Source: Hallella seregens ATCC 51272
Lineage (GTDB): Bacteria; Bacteroidota; Bacteroidia; Bacteroidales; Bacteroidaceae
Direction of reading: 5' to 3'
Length of the DNA: 64,000 bases
NCBI RefSeq assembly: GCF_000518545.1
Contig: NZ_JADU01000008.1
Location: 1-64,000, forward strand
This document shows positions 26,158 to 34,186 of the stretch, piece by piece. Position numbers and translations under genes: made by a program. Below the pieces are notes generated by a model. It did not search any database and was not told the DNA's origin. It was given only the letters and a program-made list of their open reading frames with translations. Numbering within the stretch: the stretch's first letter is position 1; every line of letters starts with the position of its first letter.

Positions 26158-27125
26158 TTCCATTAAACAAATTTAATGCAAGGGCATATGCCCGGCTCGG
26201 TCAACGAGGTTCTGTTTTCGGAATGGCAGCTTGTGAGGCAGCAGAAGAAGACGAGAAATTTGTGTTGCTTACCGCAGATTTAGGCCAATTATCAGGAATG
26301 GATAGATTTATAAAAATGTATCCCCAACAGTTTATCAATACTGGTATTGCAGAACAGAACATGTTAGGTATAACAGCAGGGCTTTCTGCAGAGGGCTTTC
26401 ACCCCGTAGCATCAACCTATGCAACTTTCATTTCCATGCGCAGTTGTGAACAAATTCGACACTATTTCGGTTATATGGGGCAAAAGGCTGTAATCATTGG
26501 GTCTGGAGCAGGATTATGCCAAGGTTATGCTGGTAATACACACTATGCAATAGAAGACTTGTCTATAGTACGTGCTATTCCTGGTATTTCCATCATGTCT
26601 CCAGCTGATGCCGGGTCGGCGGTAAAGATTTTTAAAACTGCGCTTAAGGCTAAGAATACAGTATACATACGTCTAACTGGTAATTTAAACTGTCCTATCA
26701 TATATAAAGAAGATCATAATTTTGAAATAGGGAGAGCCATTAAGATAAAAGAAGGTAAGGATGTAACTATGTTTGCTACAGGCACAATGGTTAGCAATAC
26801 TATTAAAGTTGCTGAGAGCTTACAGCAACAAGGCATTAGTGCAGCTGTAGTCGACGTATATTCTATCAAACCCTTTGACAAGGCTGTTGTCATGGCAGCT
26901 CAAACAAGTAAACTGTTAGTTTCGGTAGAAGAACACAATATTCATGGAGGGCTTGGTAGCGTTATAGCAGAGGCTTTGACAGAGCAAGTTAGCATGCCTC
27001 GACTACTACGCTTAGGAATCCGAGATGTATTCAATCTCGCTGCAAGTTATGACTATCTACTTTCGCAAAACAGATTACGGCCAGAGCAGATAGCAAAAGA
27101 TATACTAAAAGAATTAGAAAAGTGA
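26154..27125 (+). CDS. Transketolase, C-terminal (pyrimidine-binding) subunit
   Basis: 323 residues matching the pyrimidine and C-terminal domains. LLTADLGQLSGMDRF is followed by the catalytic Glu67 in INTGIAEQNMLGITAGLSAE, then STYATFISMRSCEQIRHYF, GNTHYAIEDLSIVRAIPGIS and the C-terminal EEHNIHGGLGSVIAE. It completes the split transketolase with the upstream gene. Start 26154 overlaps the N-subunit stop. The next gene uses a GTG overlapping its stop as GTGA. Confidence 0.92.
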   Translation: MIPLNKFNARAYARLGQRGSVFGMAACEAAEEDEKFVLLTADLGQLSGMDRFIKMYPQQFINTGIAEQNMLGITAGLSAEGFHPVASTYATFISMRSCEQIRHYFGYMGQKAVIIGSGAGLCQGYAGNTHYAIEDLSIVRAIPGISIMSPADAGSAVKIFKTALKAKNTVYIRLTGNLNCPIIYKEDHNFEIGRAIKIKEGKDVTMFATGTMVSNTIKVAESLQQQGISAAVVDVYSIKPFDKAVVMAAQTSKLLVSVEEHNIHGGLGSVIAEALTEQVSMPRLLRLGIRDVFNLAASYDYLLSQNRLRPEQIAKDILKELEK

Positions 27126-28525
27126 TATTTCATTTAGCACTATACCATCAGAAGACTGCTGTTATTACAGAAAAAGGGCGCAACTATTCCTATGCAGACC
27201 TATCGGAAGTAAGTACACGTATAGTTGCAAAGATAGAAAGGAACTCTCTTGTCTTCTGTCTCTGCCTTAATCATTGGGCATCTTTGGCAGGATATGTTGG
27301 ATTCTTAAACGCTCAGCACCCAATTGTATTATTGGATGGTAAAAAAGACAAAGATATAATTCAAGATTTAATCCGTATTTATAGTCCACGTTATCTATGG
27401 CTGCCAACCAATCGTTCCAACGAATTTGAGGGACATACGATTGCGGTGGAAGAGGACTACAGTTTGGTAGAACTGGGTTCTCGTCCGTATCCACTACATC
27501 CGGACTTGTCTCTGCTCTTGACAACCTCTGGCAGTACAGGAAGTCCCAAGTTGGTACGGCTCACGAAAAGAAATATAGTAACCAATGCCAAAGCCATAGC
27601 CGACTATTTAGGTATCGACGAGTACGAGAGAGCGATTACATCTCTGCCAATGTACTATTCTTTTGGTATGTCGGTCATCAATAGCCATCTCGTCAAGGGG
27701 GCAACCATTCTTCTCACCGACAAGGCTGTCATTCAGAAGGAATTTTGGAACTTTTTGAAAGAGCAAAAAGGAACTTCACTTGCTGGTGTCCCTTACACTT
27801 ATGAAATATTACGCCGCTTGCACTTCTTCAAGATGGATTTACCTGACCTACGTACACTAACCCAAGCAGGGGGCAAACTTAATAAAGCTATTGCCAAAGA
27901 GTTCATCGATTACGCACGCGAGACCGGTCGACGGTTCTATGTGATGTACGGGCAGACAGAAGCTGCACCACGTATGAGCTATCTACCTTTCGATCATGCC
28001 ATAGACAAGTATGACAGTATCGGAATACCCATTCCTGGGGGAAAACTATCAGTACACGATATTAATAATAGAGAGATTGTCCTGACTAATGTGGATGGAG
28101 AGCTCGTATATGAGGGCCCCAATGTGTGCTATGGTTATGCAGAATGTAAGGAAGATCTGGCCCGTGGTGACGACAACCATGGCGTACTTCACACGGGCGA
28201 TATAGCCCGTCATGATGCCGACGGCTATTTTTATATTACAGGACGAATGAAGCGTTTTGTAAAGATCTGGGGAAATCGCTGCAATCTTGATGCAACAGAA
28301 CAGCTTGTGAAGAATATCACGACTAATTGTGCTTGTGTAGGAGTAGACGATAAGATTACAGTATTTATCACAAAGCCGGGAATAGTCGACACGATAAGAA
28401 AGTATCTATCTGAAAAGACGGGATTGAATATTAGAGCATTCGATGTCAAAGTCGTAGAAACAATTCCCACCAAAGACAGCGGGAAACTGGACTATCAAAC
28501 TATGCTCTGTATGATCACAAAGTAA
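27122..28525 (+). CDS. AMP-forming acyl ligase (ANL superfamily)
   Basis: 467-residue adenylating enzyme: P-loop TTSGSTGSPK (about 134-143), YGQTEAAPRM, HTGDIARHDADGYFYITGRM, KRFVKIWGNRCNLDATE and the catalytic lysine in KDSGKLDYQ near the C-terminus. It would activate a carboxylic acid as acyl-AMP and load it on CoA or one of the two ACPs. Start GTG 27122 gives a GTGA overlap; no better start lies nearby. It is followed by LuxE- and LuxC-like genes, the arrangement expected for acyl activation and then reduction. Confidence 0.88.
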   Translation: MIFHLALYHQKTAVITEKGRNYSYADLSEVSTRIVAKIERNSLVFCLCLNHWASLAGYVGFLNAQHPIVLLDGKKDKDIIQDLIRIYSPRYLWLPTNRSNEFEGHTIAVEEDYSLVELGSRPYPLHPDLSLLLTTSGSTGSPKLVRLTKRNIVTNAKAIADYLGIDEYERAITSLPMYYSFGMSVINSHLVKGATILLTDKAVIQKEFWNFLKEQKGTSLAGVPYTYEILRRLHFFKMDLPDLRTLTQAGGKLNKAIAKEFIDYARETGRRFYVMYGQTEAAPRMSYLPFDHAIDKYDSIGIPIPGGKLSVHDINNREIVLTNVDGELVYEGPNVCYGYAECKEDLARGDDNHGVLHTGDIARHDADGYFYITGRMKRFVKIWGNRCNLDATEQLVKNITTNCACVGVDDKITVFITKPGIVDTIRKYLSEKTGLNIRAFDVKVVETIPTKDSGKLDYQTMLCMITK

Positions 28526-28545
28526 AAATCATAAAACAAGTTGTG

Positions 28546-29631
28546 ATGGATATAAAAGATATACTCAACATACCACCCTACTCGCTCGGCCAAGAAGACA
28601 AGCACAATATGCTAAATCAACGACTCCATGAGCTGACAAGAAGGCATTATGCATCCTCTAAGGAATACCGGCACATGTTTAATGCTACAGGACTAGATAT
28701 AAGCAATCTGCCAGACTTTGAACATTTACCATTTATTCCTGTACGTCTATTTAAGGAATTTGAACTACGTAGTGTACCCAAAGAGGAAATAGTGAAGACA
28801 ATGACCTCCTCGGGAACCACAGGACAGCGCAGATCAATGATTTTTCTTGACAGGGAGACATCGGCCAACCAAACAAAATGTCTTACAAAGATAGTCAGCT
28901 CGTTTTTAGGTGGACACCGTGTCCCAATGCTTATTCTCGACAGTAGTAGCGTGGTAAAAGACCGTCATCAGTTTTCTGCCCGCGGAGCTGGCATCTTGGG
29001 ATTCTCCATGTTCGGCAGTAAGCGTTGTTACGCACTTGACGAACATATGGAACTCAATATAGATGGTATCAAGAACTTTCTCAATGAACATCGTGGGGAA
29101 ACTATTTTTATGTTTGGTTTCACTTTCATGATTTGGCAACATTTCTACAAAAAACTGGAAGAAAGCAATTTCCGTCCAGACCTTAGTCATGGAGTACTAA
29201 TTCATGGAGGTGGGTGGAAGAAACTCACCAACGAACAGGTATCAGCTGCTACTTTTAAACAAAGCTTAAATGCCGTCTGTGGTATCGACATGAAACATAT
29301 ACACGACTACTATGGAATGGTGGAGCAGACTGGTACCATTTATATGGAATGTGAGTGTGGGCACCTACACACCTCCGCTTTCAGCGATGTCATCATCCGG
29401 CGGCCCATAGACTTTTCTATTGCCGGCAAGGGCGAGACCGGGCTTATCGAGGTTATCTCCATATTGCCCGAAAGTTATCCAGGGCACGTGCTTCTTACAG
29501 AAGACGAGGGCTACATTGAGGGTGAGGACGATTGTCCATGTGGACGCAAAGGAAAGTATTTTAAAATTATAGGACGAATCAAGAATGCGGAAATCCGCGG
29601 ATGCAGCGACACTTATGCAGCAAGATTTTGA
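28546..29631 (+). CDS. LuxE-like acyl-protein synthetase
   Basis: 361 residues: YSLGQEDKHNMLNQRLHELT, FIPVRLFKEFELRSV, the adenylate-forming motif MTSSGTTGQRRSM (about 87-99), a substrate region GAGILGFSMFG, and IHDYYGMVEQTGTIYMECEC. The LuxE/PaaK-type family activates fatty acids and passes the acyl group to a cysteine before transfer to LuxC. The protein ends in a cysteine pair (DDCPCGRKGKYFKIIGRI). GTG at 28543 immediately precedes the ATG chosen. No luxAB genes are present, so light emission is not the role. Confidence 0.9.
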   Translation: MDIKDILNIPPYSLGQEDKHNMLNQRLHELTRRHYASSKEYRHMFNATGLDISNLPDFEHLPFIPVRLFKEFELRSVPKEEIVKTMTSSGTTGQRRSMIFLDRETSANQTKCLTKIVSSFLGGHRVPMLILDSSSVVKDRHQFSARGAGILGFSMFGSKRCYALDEHMELNIDGIKNFLNEHRGETIFMFGFTFMIWQHFYKKLEESNFRPDLSHGVLIHGGGWKKLTNEQVSAATFKQSLNAVCGIDMKHIHDYYGMVEQTGTIYMECECGHLHTSAFSDVIIRRPIDFSIAGKGETGLIEVISILPESYPGHVLLTEDEGYIEGEDDCPCGRKGKYFKIIGRIKNAEIRGCSDTYAARF

Positions 29632-30841
29632 CATAACAGACGTGACGATGCTCTACCCGTCACATATCAATTGGACAGAGTTTCTCCATTATACCCCCGA
29701 CGAACCTTTCTCCAAGCCAGTCATAGATTTTCTCTGTGCCCTTTCGTCCTCATTGCTAAAAGACAGAGAGAGCCGTCTTTATCCTGATGTAGTCACCTTT
29801 GCTTTCTTTTGCAGGAAAGCTAATATTCTCAGACTGAAAGGTTTGTACACGGACGGAACACTCAGGTTAGGTCGTGGCATCGTTTTCCACATTGCTCCAT
29901 CGAACGTGCCTGTCAATTTCGGTTATTCCCTTGTGGCAGGATTGCTGGCTGGCAATTATAATGTGGTTAGAGCCTCATCGAAGCCTTTTCCACAGGTCGA
30001 TCTTATCGTGCGCCATATCGCATTGCTGGACAAGATCCATGGGGTAGAGTTCAACAGCATATTGAATCGTATTGCATTGGTACGTTACGGACACAATAGT
30101 CAAGCTAACCTGTTTTTCTCTTCCATTTGTCAGGCACGAGTAATCTGGGGCGGTAATGAGACCATCAGTCGGCTACGTCTGTGTCCAATACACTCTCGAT
30201 CGTTCGATGTTACTTTTGCTGACCGATATTCGTTTGCACTTTTCAATGCTGACAAGATGTCGGAAGTGACCAATATCGACAAACTGGCTGAGGGATTTTA
30301 CAACGACACCTACCTTTTCGACCAGAATGCCTGTTCGGCACCCCATCTCATCGTATGGACAGGTAAAGAAGAAAACCGTAATCGAATCAAAGTCCTATTT
30401 TGGGAAGCACTTTACAGACAAGTACAGACCAAGCATTACCATTTCCAGAAAGTCATGGCTGTGGATAAACTCACCACATTCTATACACAGGCCGTAGCCA
30501 TGCCCATTTGCAAGGAAGACACATCGGACAATCAACTTGTCCGGGTAAAAGTAGACCATCTGCCTCCTGACATTGACGACTACCGGGGTAAATGCGGTTA
30601 TTTCACAGAATACGATGCCACGGACATAAAAGAAATTCTCCCCATTATTAAGTACAAATACCAGACGGCGGCTATCTATGGATACACCGACGAACAAATT
30701 AAATCTTTTGTGCAAAACAACCATCTTACAGGCATCGATCGCTTTGTCTCTATCGGCAATACGACTGCTTTTTCATTGACATGGGACGGATATAATCTCA
30801 TCAATACGCTAAGCAGAGAAATTACTATCTACGGAGAATGA
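29615..30841 (+). CDS. LuxC-like acyl-CoA/acyl-enzyme reductase
   Basis: 408 residues of the LuxC family, NADPH-dependent reduction of a thioester to an aldehyde. The catalytic Cys240 lies in LFDQNACSAPHLIVW; the cofactor region is FHIAPSNVPVNFGYSLVAGL, LAGNYNVVRASSKPFPQVDL. With LuxE upstream it should make a free aldehyde from the acyl group built on the ACPs. ATG 29585 in the same frame would add ten residues and lengthen the overlap with luxE from 17 to 47 bases. It ends the lower-GC cassette with an ATGA overlap to the next glycosyltransferase. Confidence 0.9.
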   Translation: MQQDFDITDVTMLYPSHINWTEFLHYTPDEPFSKPVIDFLCALSSSLLKDRESRLYPDVVTFAFFCRKANILRLKGLYTDGTLRLGRGIVFHIAPSNVPVNFGYSLVAGLLAGNYNVVRASSKPFPQVDLIVRHIALLDKIHGVEFNSILNRIALVRYGHNSQANLFFSSICQARVIWGGNETISRLRLCPIHSRSFDVTFADRYSFALFNADKMSEVTNIDKLAEGFYNDTYLFDQNACSAPHLIVWTGKEENRNRIKVLFWEALYRQVQTKHYHFQKVMAVDKLTTFYTQAVAMPICKEDTSDNQLVRVKVDHLPPDIDDYRGKCGYFTEYDATDIKEILPIIKYKYQTAAIYGYTDEQIKSFVQNNHLTGIDRFVSIGNTTAFSLTWDGYNLINTLSREITIYGE

Positions 30842-32001
30842 AGAAGCTGGCAAGACTTACCACCATGGACTATTCGCTGGACAAGTTGATTGGCGGACAG
30901 TTGAAGTTTATGTCCAGCTATTTTGATATCGTAGGCGTAGCCTCAGACACAGGCGTGCTCCATCAAGTGGGCGACCGTGAAGGCATCCGTGTAGCCGACA
31001 TTCCCATGAGCCGAGAAATATCCTTGAAACAGGACGTGCGCTCGCTGCTTGCACTCTTCCGCTTTCTGCGGCAGGAACGGCCCTACATCCTGCACTGCAA
31101 CACGCCGAAAGGATCGCTGCTTGGCTTGGCGGCCGGATGGCTGGCCCGGGTGCCCCATCGCATCTACACCGTGACGGGACTGCGTTATCAAGGAGCACAC
31201 GGACTTCTGCGGCTTATCCTCAAGACCATGGAACGCCTCTCGTGCCTCTTTGCCACCAAGGTCATACCCGAGGGACAAGGAGTACTCCACACCCTGCAGC
31301 ACGACCATATCACGCGAAAACCGCTTGCCGTACTGCATCACGGCAACATCAACGGCATTGATACTGCATTCTTCAGTCGCAAGGCCTTGTCAGGTGGAAC
31401 GGAGCAAGTGAGCCGGACTTCTCTGGGCTTGGCCGACGACGACTTCGTGTTTGTCTTCATTGGGCGCATCGTCCACGACAAAGGCATGGACGAGCTGGCG
31501 AGGGCTTTTGCCCGCCTTTCGGCATGTCAGCTTCCCCGACGCCCCAAGCTGCTGATTGTAGGCTCCTTTGAAAAGGGAGACCCCATCGACCGGCAAAGCG
31601 AGCAAGAATTCCGCACCTCGCCCGATGTGTGCCTGGCCGGCTGGCAGAGCGACGTGCGACCCTACCTTGCCATCAGCGACGCGCTGGTGTTCCCCAGCTA
31701 TCGCGAGGGATTCCCCAACGTGCCCATACAGGCCGGAGCCATGGATGTGGCAAGCATCGTGACAAACATCAACGGCTGCAACGAAATCATTAAAGACGGG
31801 CAGAACGGCAAGATTATCGCCGCTCCGCTTGCCGAAGGCTCCGAGCAGATGGAGGCCGCACTCTATGATACCATGCGGTGGTTTGTGGAACATCCTGCCG
31901 AGGTAGGGCGAATGGCCCGCAATGCACGTGCTATGATTACATCGCGCTACGAGCAGCGGGATGTCTGGGAGGCCACCTTGCAGATGTACCAAAGCCTCTG
32001 A
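30838..32001 (+). CDS. GT4 glycosyltransferase
   Basis: 387-residue GT-B protein: a short N-terminal part (RLTTMDYSLDKLIGGQLKFM), then HCNTPKGSLLGLAAGWLARV, TVTGLRYQGAHG, VLHHGNINGIDTAFF, FVFIGRIVHDKGMDELARAF, and the donor motif VFPSYREGFPNVPIQAGAMD. It resembles PglA/WbaZ-type transferases that act on the first lipid-linked sugar. The ATGA overlap with luxC shows that the acyl cassette and sugar genes share a transcript here. GC rises sharply from this gene on. Confidence 0.88.
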   Translation: MKKLARLTTMDYSLDKLIGGQLKFMSSYFDIVGVASDTGVLHQVGDREGIRVADIPMSREISLKQDVRSLLALFRFLRQERPYILHCNTPKGSLLGLAAGWLARVPHRIYTVTGLRYQGAHGLLRLILKTMERLSCLFATKVIPEGQGVLHTLQHDHITRKPLAVLHHGNINGIDTAFFSRKALSGGTEQVSRTSLGLADDDFVFVFIGRIVHDKGMDELARAFARLSACQLPRRPKLLIVGSFEKGDPIDRQSEQEFRTSPDVCLAGWQSDVRPYLAISDALVFPSYREGFPNVPIQAGAMDVASIVTNINGCNEIIKDGQNGKIIAAPLAEGSEQMEAALYDTMRWFVEHPAEVGRMARNARAMITSRYEQRDVWEATLQMYQSL

Positions 32002-32053
32002 CACACGTACTACAAACAATCCAAACAAATCAAAAAGTCTGAAAAGAGACACC

Positions 32054-33373
32054 ATGCAAAAACCAGAAAAGCGAATCATTCTCTGTCTGGCACACATGTC
32101 GGGCAATGAAATGAAATATGTGCAAGAGGCATTCGACACCAATTGGGTGGTGCCCCTGGGCCCCAACGTCAACGGATTTGAGAGCGACCTGAAGCAATTC
32201 GTCACCGGAACAGCGCCGGTCGGCGCCGGCTCCTCCAGCAGGAAGGGAGAGCAAAGCGGGCTGGAGGAAGCGCTGGAGCGGAAGCAAGTGGTGGCCCTCG
32301 CCTCGGGCACGTCGGCCGTACACCTGGCTCTCGTCGCTTTGGGCGTCCGGGCGGGCGACGAGGTGATGTGCCAGAGCTTCACGTTCTGCGCCTCCTCCCA
32401 CCCCGTGAGATACCTGGGGGCCACGCCGGTCTTCGTCGATTCCGAGCCCGACTCCTGGAACATGGACCCCGAACTGCTCGAGACGGCCATCCGCGACCGC
32501 ATGGAAAAGACGGGCCGCAAGCCGCGCGCCATCATCGTGGTCTACCTCTACGGCATGCCGGCCAGGATTCGCGACATCATGGCCGTGGCCGAAAAATACG
32601 GCATTCCCCTCATCGAGGATGCTGCCGAAGCCCTCGGCTCGCGCTACGACGGGCAGGTATGCGGCACCTTCGGCCAGTATGGCGTGCTGAGTTTCAACGG
32701 CAACAAGATGATCACCACCTCGGGCGGCGGTGCCCTCATCTGCCCCGACGCGGCCAGCAAAGAGCGTATCATGTTCTTCGCCACCCAGGCCCGCGAGGCT
32801 TTCCCCTACTACCAGCACGAGGAAATAGGCTACAACTACCGCATGAGCAACATCTGCGCCGGCATCGGCCGCGGACAGATGACCGTGCTCAACGCCCACA
32901 TTGCCCACCACCAGCACCTGGCGGCATACTACCGAGAGGCGCTGCGCAACGTGCCGGGCATCGCTTTCCACGACAACCCTGACGCCCACGCCGACTCCAA
33001 TTTCTGGCTCAACACCATCACCATCGACCCGTCTGTCCGTGTGGCGGGGCAGGAGCGGGCCTACGCCGAGGCCGTGCACGGTGCCGTGGGCGGTGCCGCC
33101 GGCGTGGTGCATGCCACCGGACGGGCCCATACCGACTGCGAACCCTACGACAATGTCGAGGCCATGCGCATGTTTCTCGACCAGGCAGGCATCGAGAGCC
33201 GCCCGCTCTGGAAGCCCATGCACCGCCAGCCGGTCTACCGCGACTGCCCGGTCTACGTCAACGGCGTCTCCGAATCGCTCTTCAAAATAGGGCTCTGCCT
33301 GCCCAGCGGACCGCTCGTCACCGACGAGGATGCCGCCTACATCGTCGACCGCATCAAGGCGGCCATCATGTAA
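32054..33373 (+). CDS. DegT/DnrJ/EryC1/StrS aminotransferase (PglE-like)
   Basis: PLP-dependent sugar aminotransferase of 439 residues. RIILCLAHMSGNEMKYVQEA, VVALASGTSAVHLALVALGV, EVMCQSFTFCASSHPVRYLG, LIEDAAEALGSRYDG and the PLP-lysine in SFNGNKMITTSGGGAL are all present. It would make a 4-amino-4-deoxy nucleotide sugar that the PglD-like enzyme can acetylate and the PglC-like enzyme can load. Two segments exceed the usual family length: APVGAGSSSRKGEQSG near residue 50 and a Gly/Ala/His-rich stretch near residues 335-360, similar in style to the Glf inserts. Last gene of the + strand locus. Confidence 0.9.
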   Translation: MQKPEKRIILCLAHMSGNEMKYVQEAFDTNWVVPLGPNVNGFESDLKQFVTGTAPVGAGSSSRKGEQSGLEEALERKQVVALASGTSAVHLALVALGVRAGDEVMCQSFTFCASSHPVRYLGATPVFVDSEPDSWNMDPELLETAIRDRMEKTGRKPRAIIVVYLYGMPARIRDIMAVAEKYGIPLIEDAAEALGSRYDGQVCGTFGQYGVLSFNGNKMITTSGGGALICPDAASKERIMFFATQAREAFPYYQHEEIGYNYRMSNICAGIGRGQMTVLNAHIAHHQHLAAYYREALRNVPGIAFHDNPDAHADSNFWLNTITIDPSVRVAGQERAYAEAVHGAVGGAAGVVHATGRAHTDCEPYDNVEAMRMFLDQAGIESRPLWKPMHRQPVYRDCPVYVNGVSESLFKIGLCLPSGPLVTDEDAAYIVDRIKAAIM

Positions 33374-33385
33374 AGGCCGGTGATA

Positions 33386-33507
33386 TGTAGGGACATATTG
33401 TAGAGGCAAGACACCAAACAACCACGGTTGGCATGTAGGGACACGCGCAATGTGTGTCCATCTGCACCATTCATTGTAGGGACATACAGGACGTATGTCC
33501 CTACAAT
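33386..33507. repeat. REP-like palindromic repeats (GTAGGGACA family)
   Basis: Three copies of a TGTAGGGACA core occur at 33386, 33434 and 33475. The third is a perfect 15-bp inverted repeat, ATTGTAGGGACATAC (33473-33487) with 33493-33507 and a 5-base loop. The second is an imperfect hairpin with GTGTGTCCAT. Such 'TAGGGACA..TGTCCCTA' palindromes are typical REP/BIME-like extragenic elements. The hairpin has no U-run but could protect the 3' end of the glycan-locus transcript. Confidence 0.75.
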
Positions 33508-33540
33508 TGTATTATCCCCCTGCGTGTTAAACATGGTTTT

Positions 33541-34058
33541 TGGACAGAACGAGGGGTGGTTTTAGACATAACAACATATTGAACATATTGCTGCGCAGTG
33601 GAGATTTAGACATAGTAACAGAATCGTGCAGCAAATTGGGGCCATCTGTTGTTCTGTCTAAAACCACCCCTCGTTCTGTCTAAAAGACAACCGGCAACAA
33701 CGATGAACAACAAGCCATCCTGTCTAAAAACCCGTCGCGCAGCAATATGTTCAATATGTTGTTATGTCTAAAACCACCCCTCGTTCTGTCTAAAAGACAA
33801 CCGGCAACAACGATAAACAACAAGCCATCCTGTCTAAAAACCCGTCGCGCAGCTATATGTTCAATATGTTGTTATGTCTAAAACCACCCCTTGTTCTGTC
33901 TAAAAGACAACCGGCAACAACGATGAACAACGGGCGGCTCCGTCTAAAACCGCTCGAGGCTCTGTCTTCACGCCGCAAACGCAAGGCGACAACACCGCAA
34001 ACGCGCGACGATTACGCCGTCAACGCAGGGCGATGACGGCGTAAAGAAAGAGGTATGG
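33541..34058. repeat. Large 22-bp lattice array with direct 110-bp and inverted 54-bp repeats
   Basis: TGTCTAAAA (or a one-base variant) occurs at 33655, 33677, 33721, 33765, 33787, 33831, 33875, 33897 and 33941, and TGTCTT at 33963. Every spacing is 22 or 44. On the left arm the complement (GACA cores at 33543, 33565, 33609) sits on the same spacing. A 110-bp unit (5 x 22) begins at 33661, 33771 and 33881. A 54-bp perfect inverted repeat pairs 33543-33596 with 33737-33790. From 33971 the core changes (CGCCGCAAAC, CACCGCAAAC, CGCCGTCAAC, CGGCGTAAAG at 33971, 33993, 34015, 34037) but the 22-bp period continues. No gene is seen in it. Confidence 0.85.
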
Positions 34059-34061
34059 CGG

Positions 34062-34142
34062 CCTATACCAATCCTATTAACCAGCCTATACAGTCCTATA
34101 ACCCGTCCTATCCTGGCCTATAGTCAGCCTACACCAGCCCAT
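34062..34142. repeat. CCTAT repeats at about 11-bp spacing
   Basis: CCTAT or close variants begin at 34062, 34073, 34085, 34095, 34107, 34117, 34128 and 34138 (mean spacing 10.9). The array continues the 22-bp array to its left and stops just before the GH31 stop codon region. A similar CCTATC array at exactly 10-bp spacing is found at 61206-61330. Confidence 0.65.
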
Positions 34143-34149
34143 AGGAGAG

Positions 34150-34180
34150 GCGGGGAGGCTCTGCGGCGCGGCCTCCCCGC
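34150..34180 (-). terminator. Stem-loop after the GH31 gene, terminator-like
   Basis: GCGGGGAGGC (34150-34159) pairs perfectly with GCCTCCCCGC (34171-34180) over an 11-base loop. It lies directly after the stop codon of the GH31 gene on the - strand. No U-run follows, so it may stabilise the transcript end rather than terminate. Confidence 0.4.
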
Positions 34181-34186
34181 GCGGGT

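Noticed and set aside
28546..30841. Bioluminescence genes (luxE, luxC)
   Set aside because: No luxA, luxB or luxD is present. The family is also used for other acyl reductions, and the context is glycan and acyl biosynthesis.
33541..34058. CRISPR array
   Set aside because: There is no constant repeat separated by unique spacers of similar length. Units are contiguous 22-mers with drifting sequence and inverted copies, and no cas gene is in the window.
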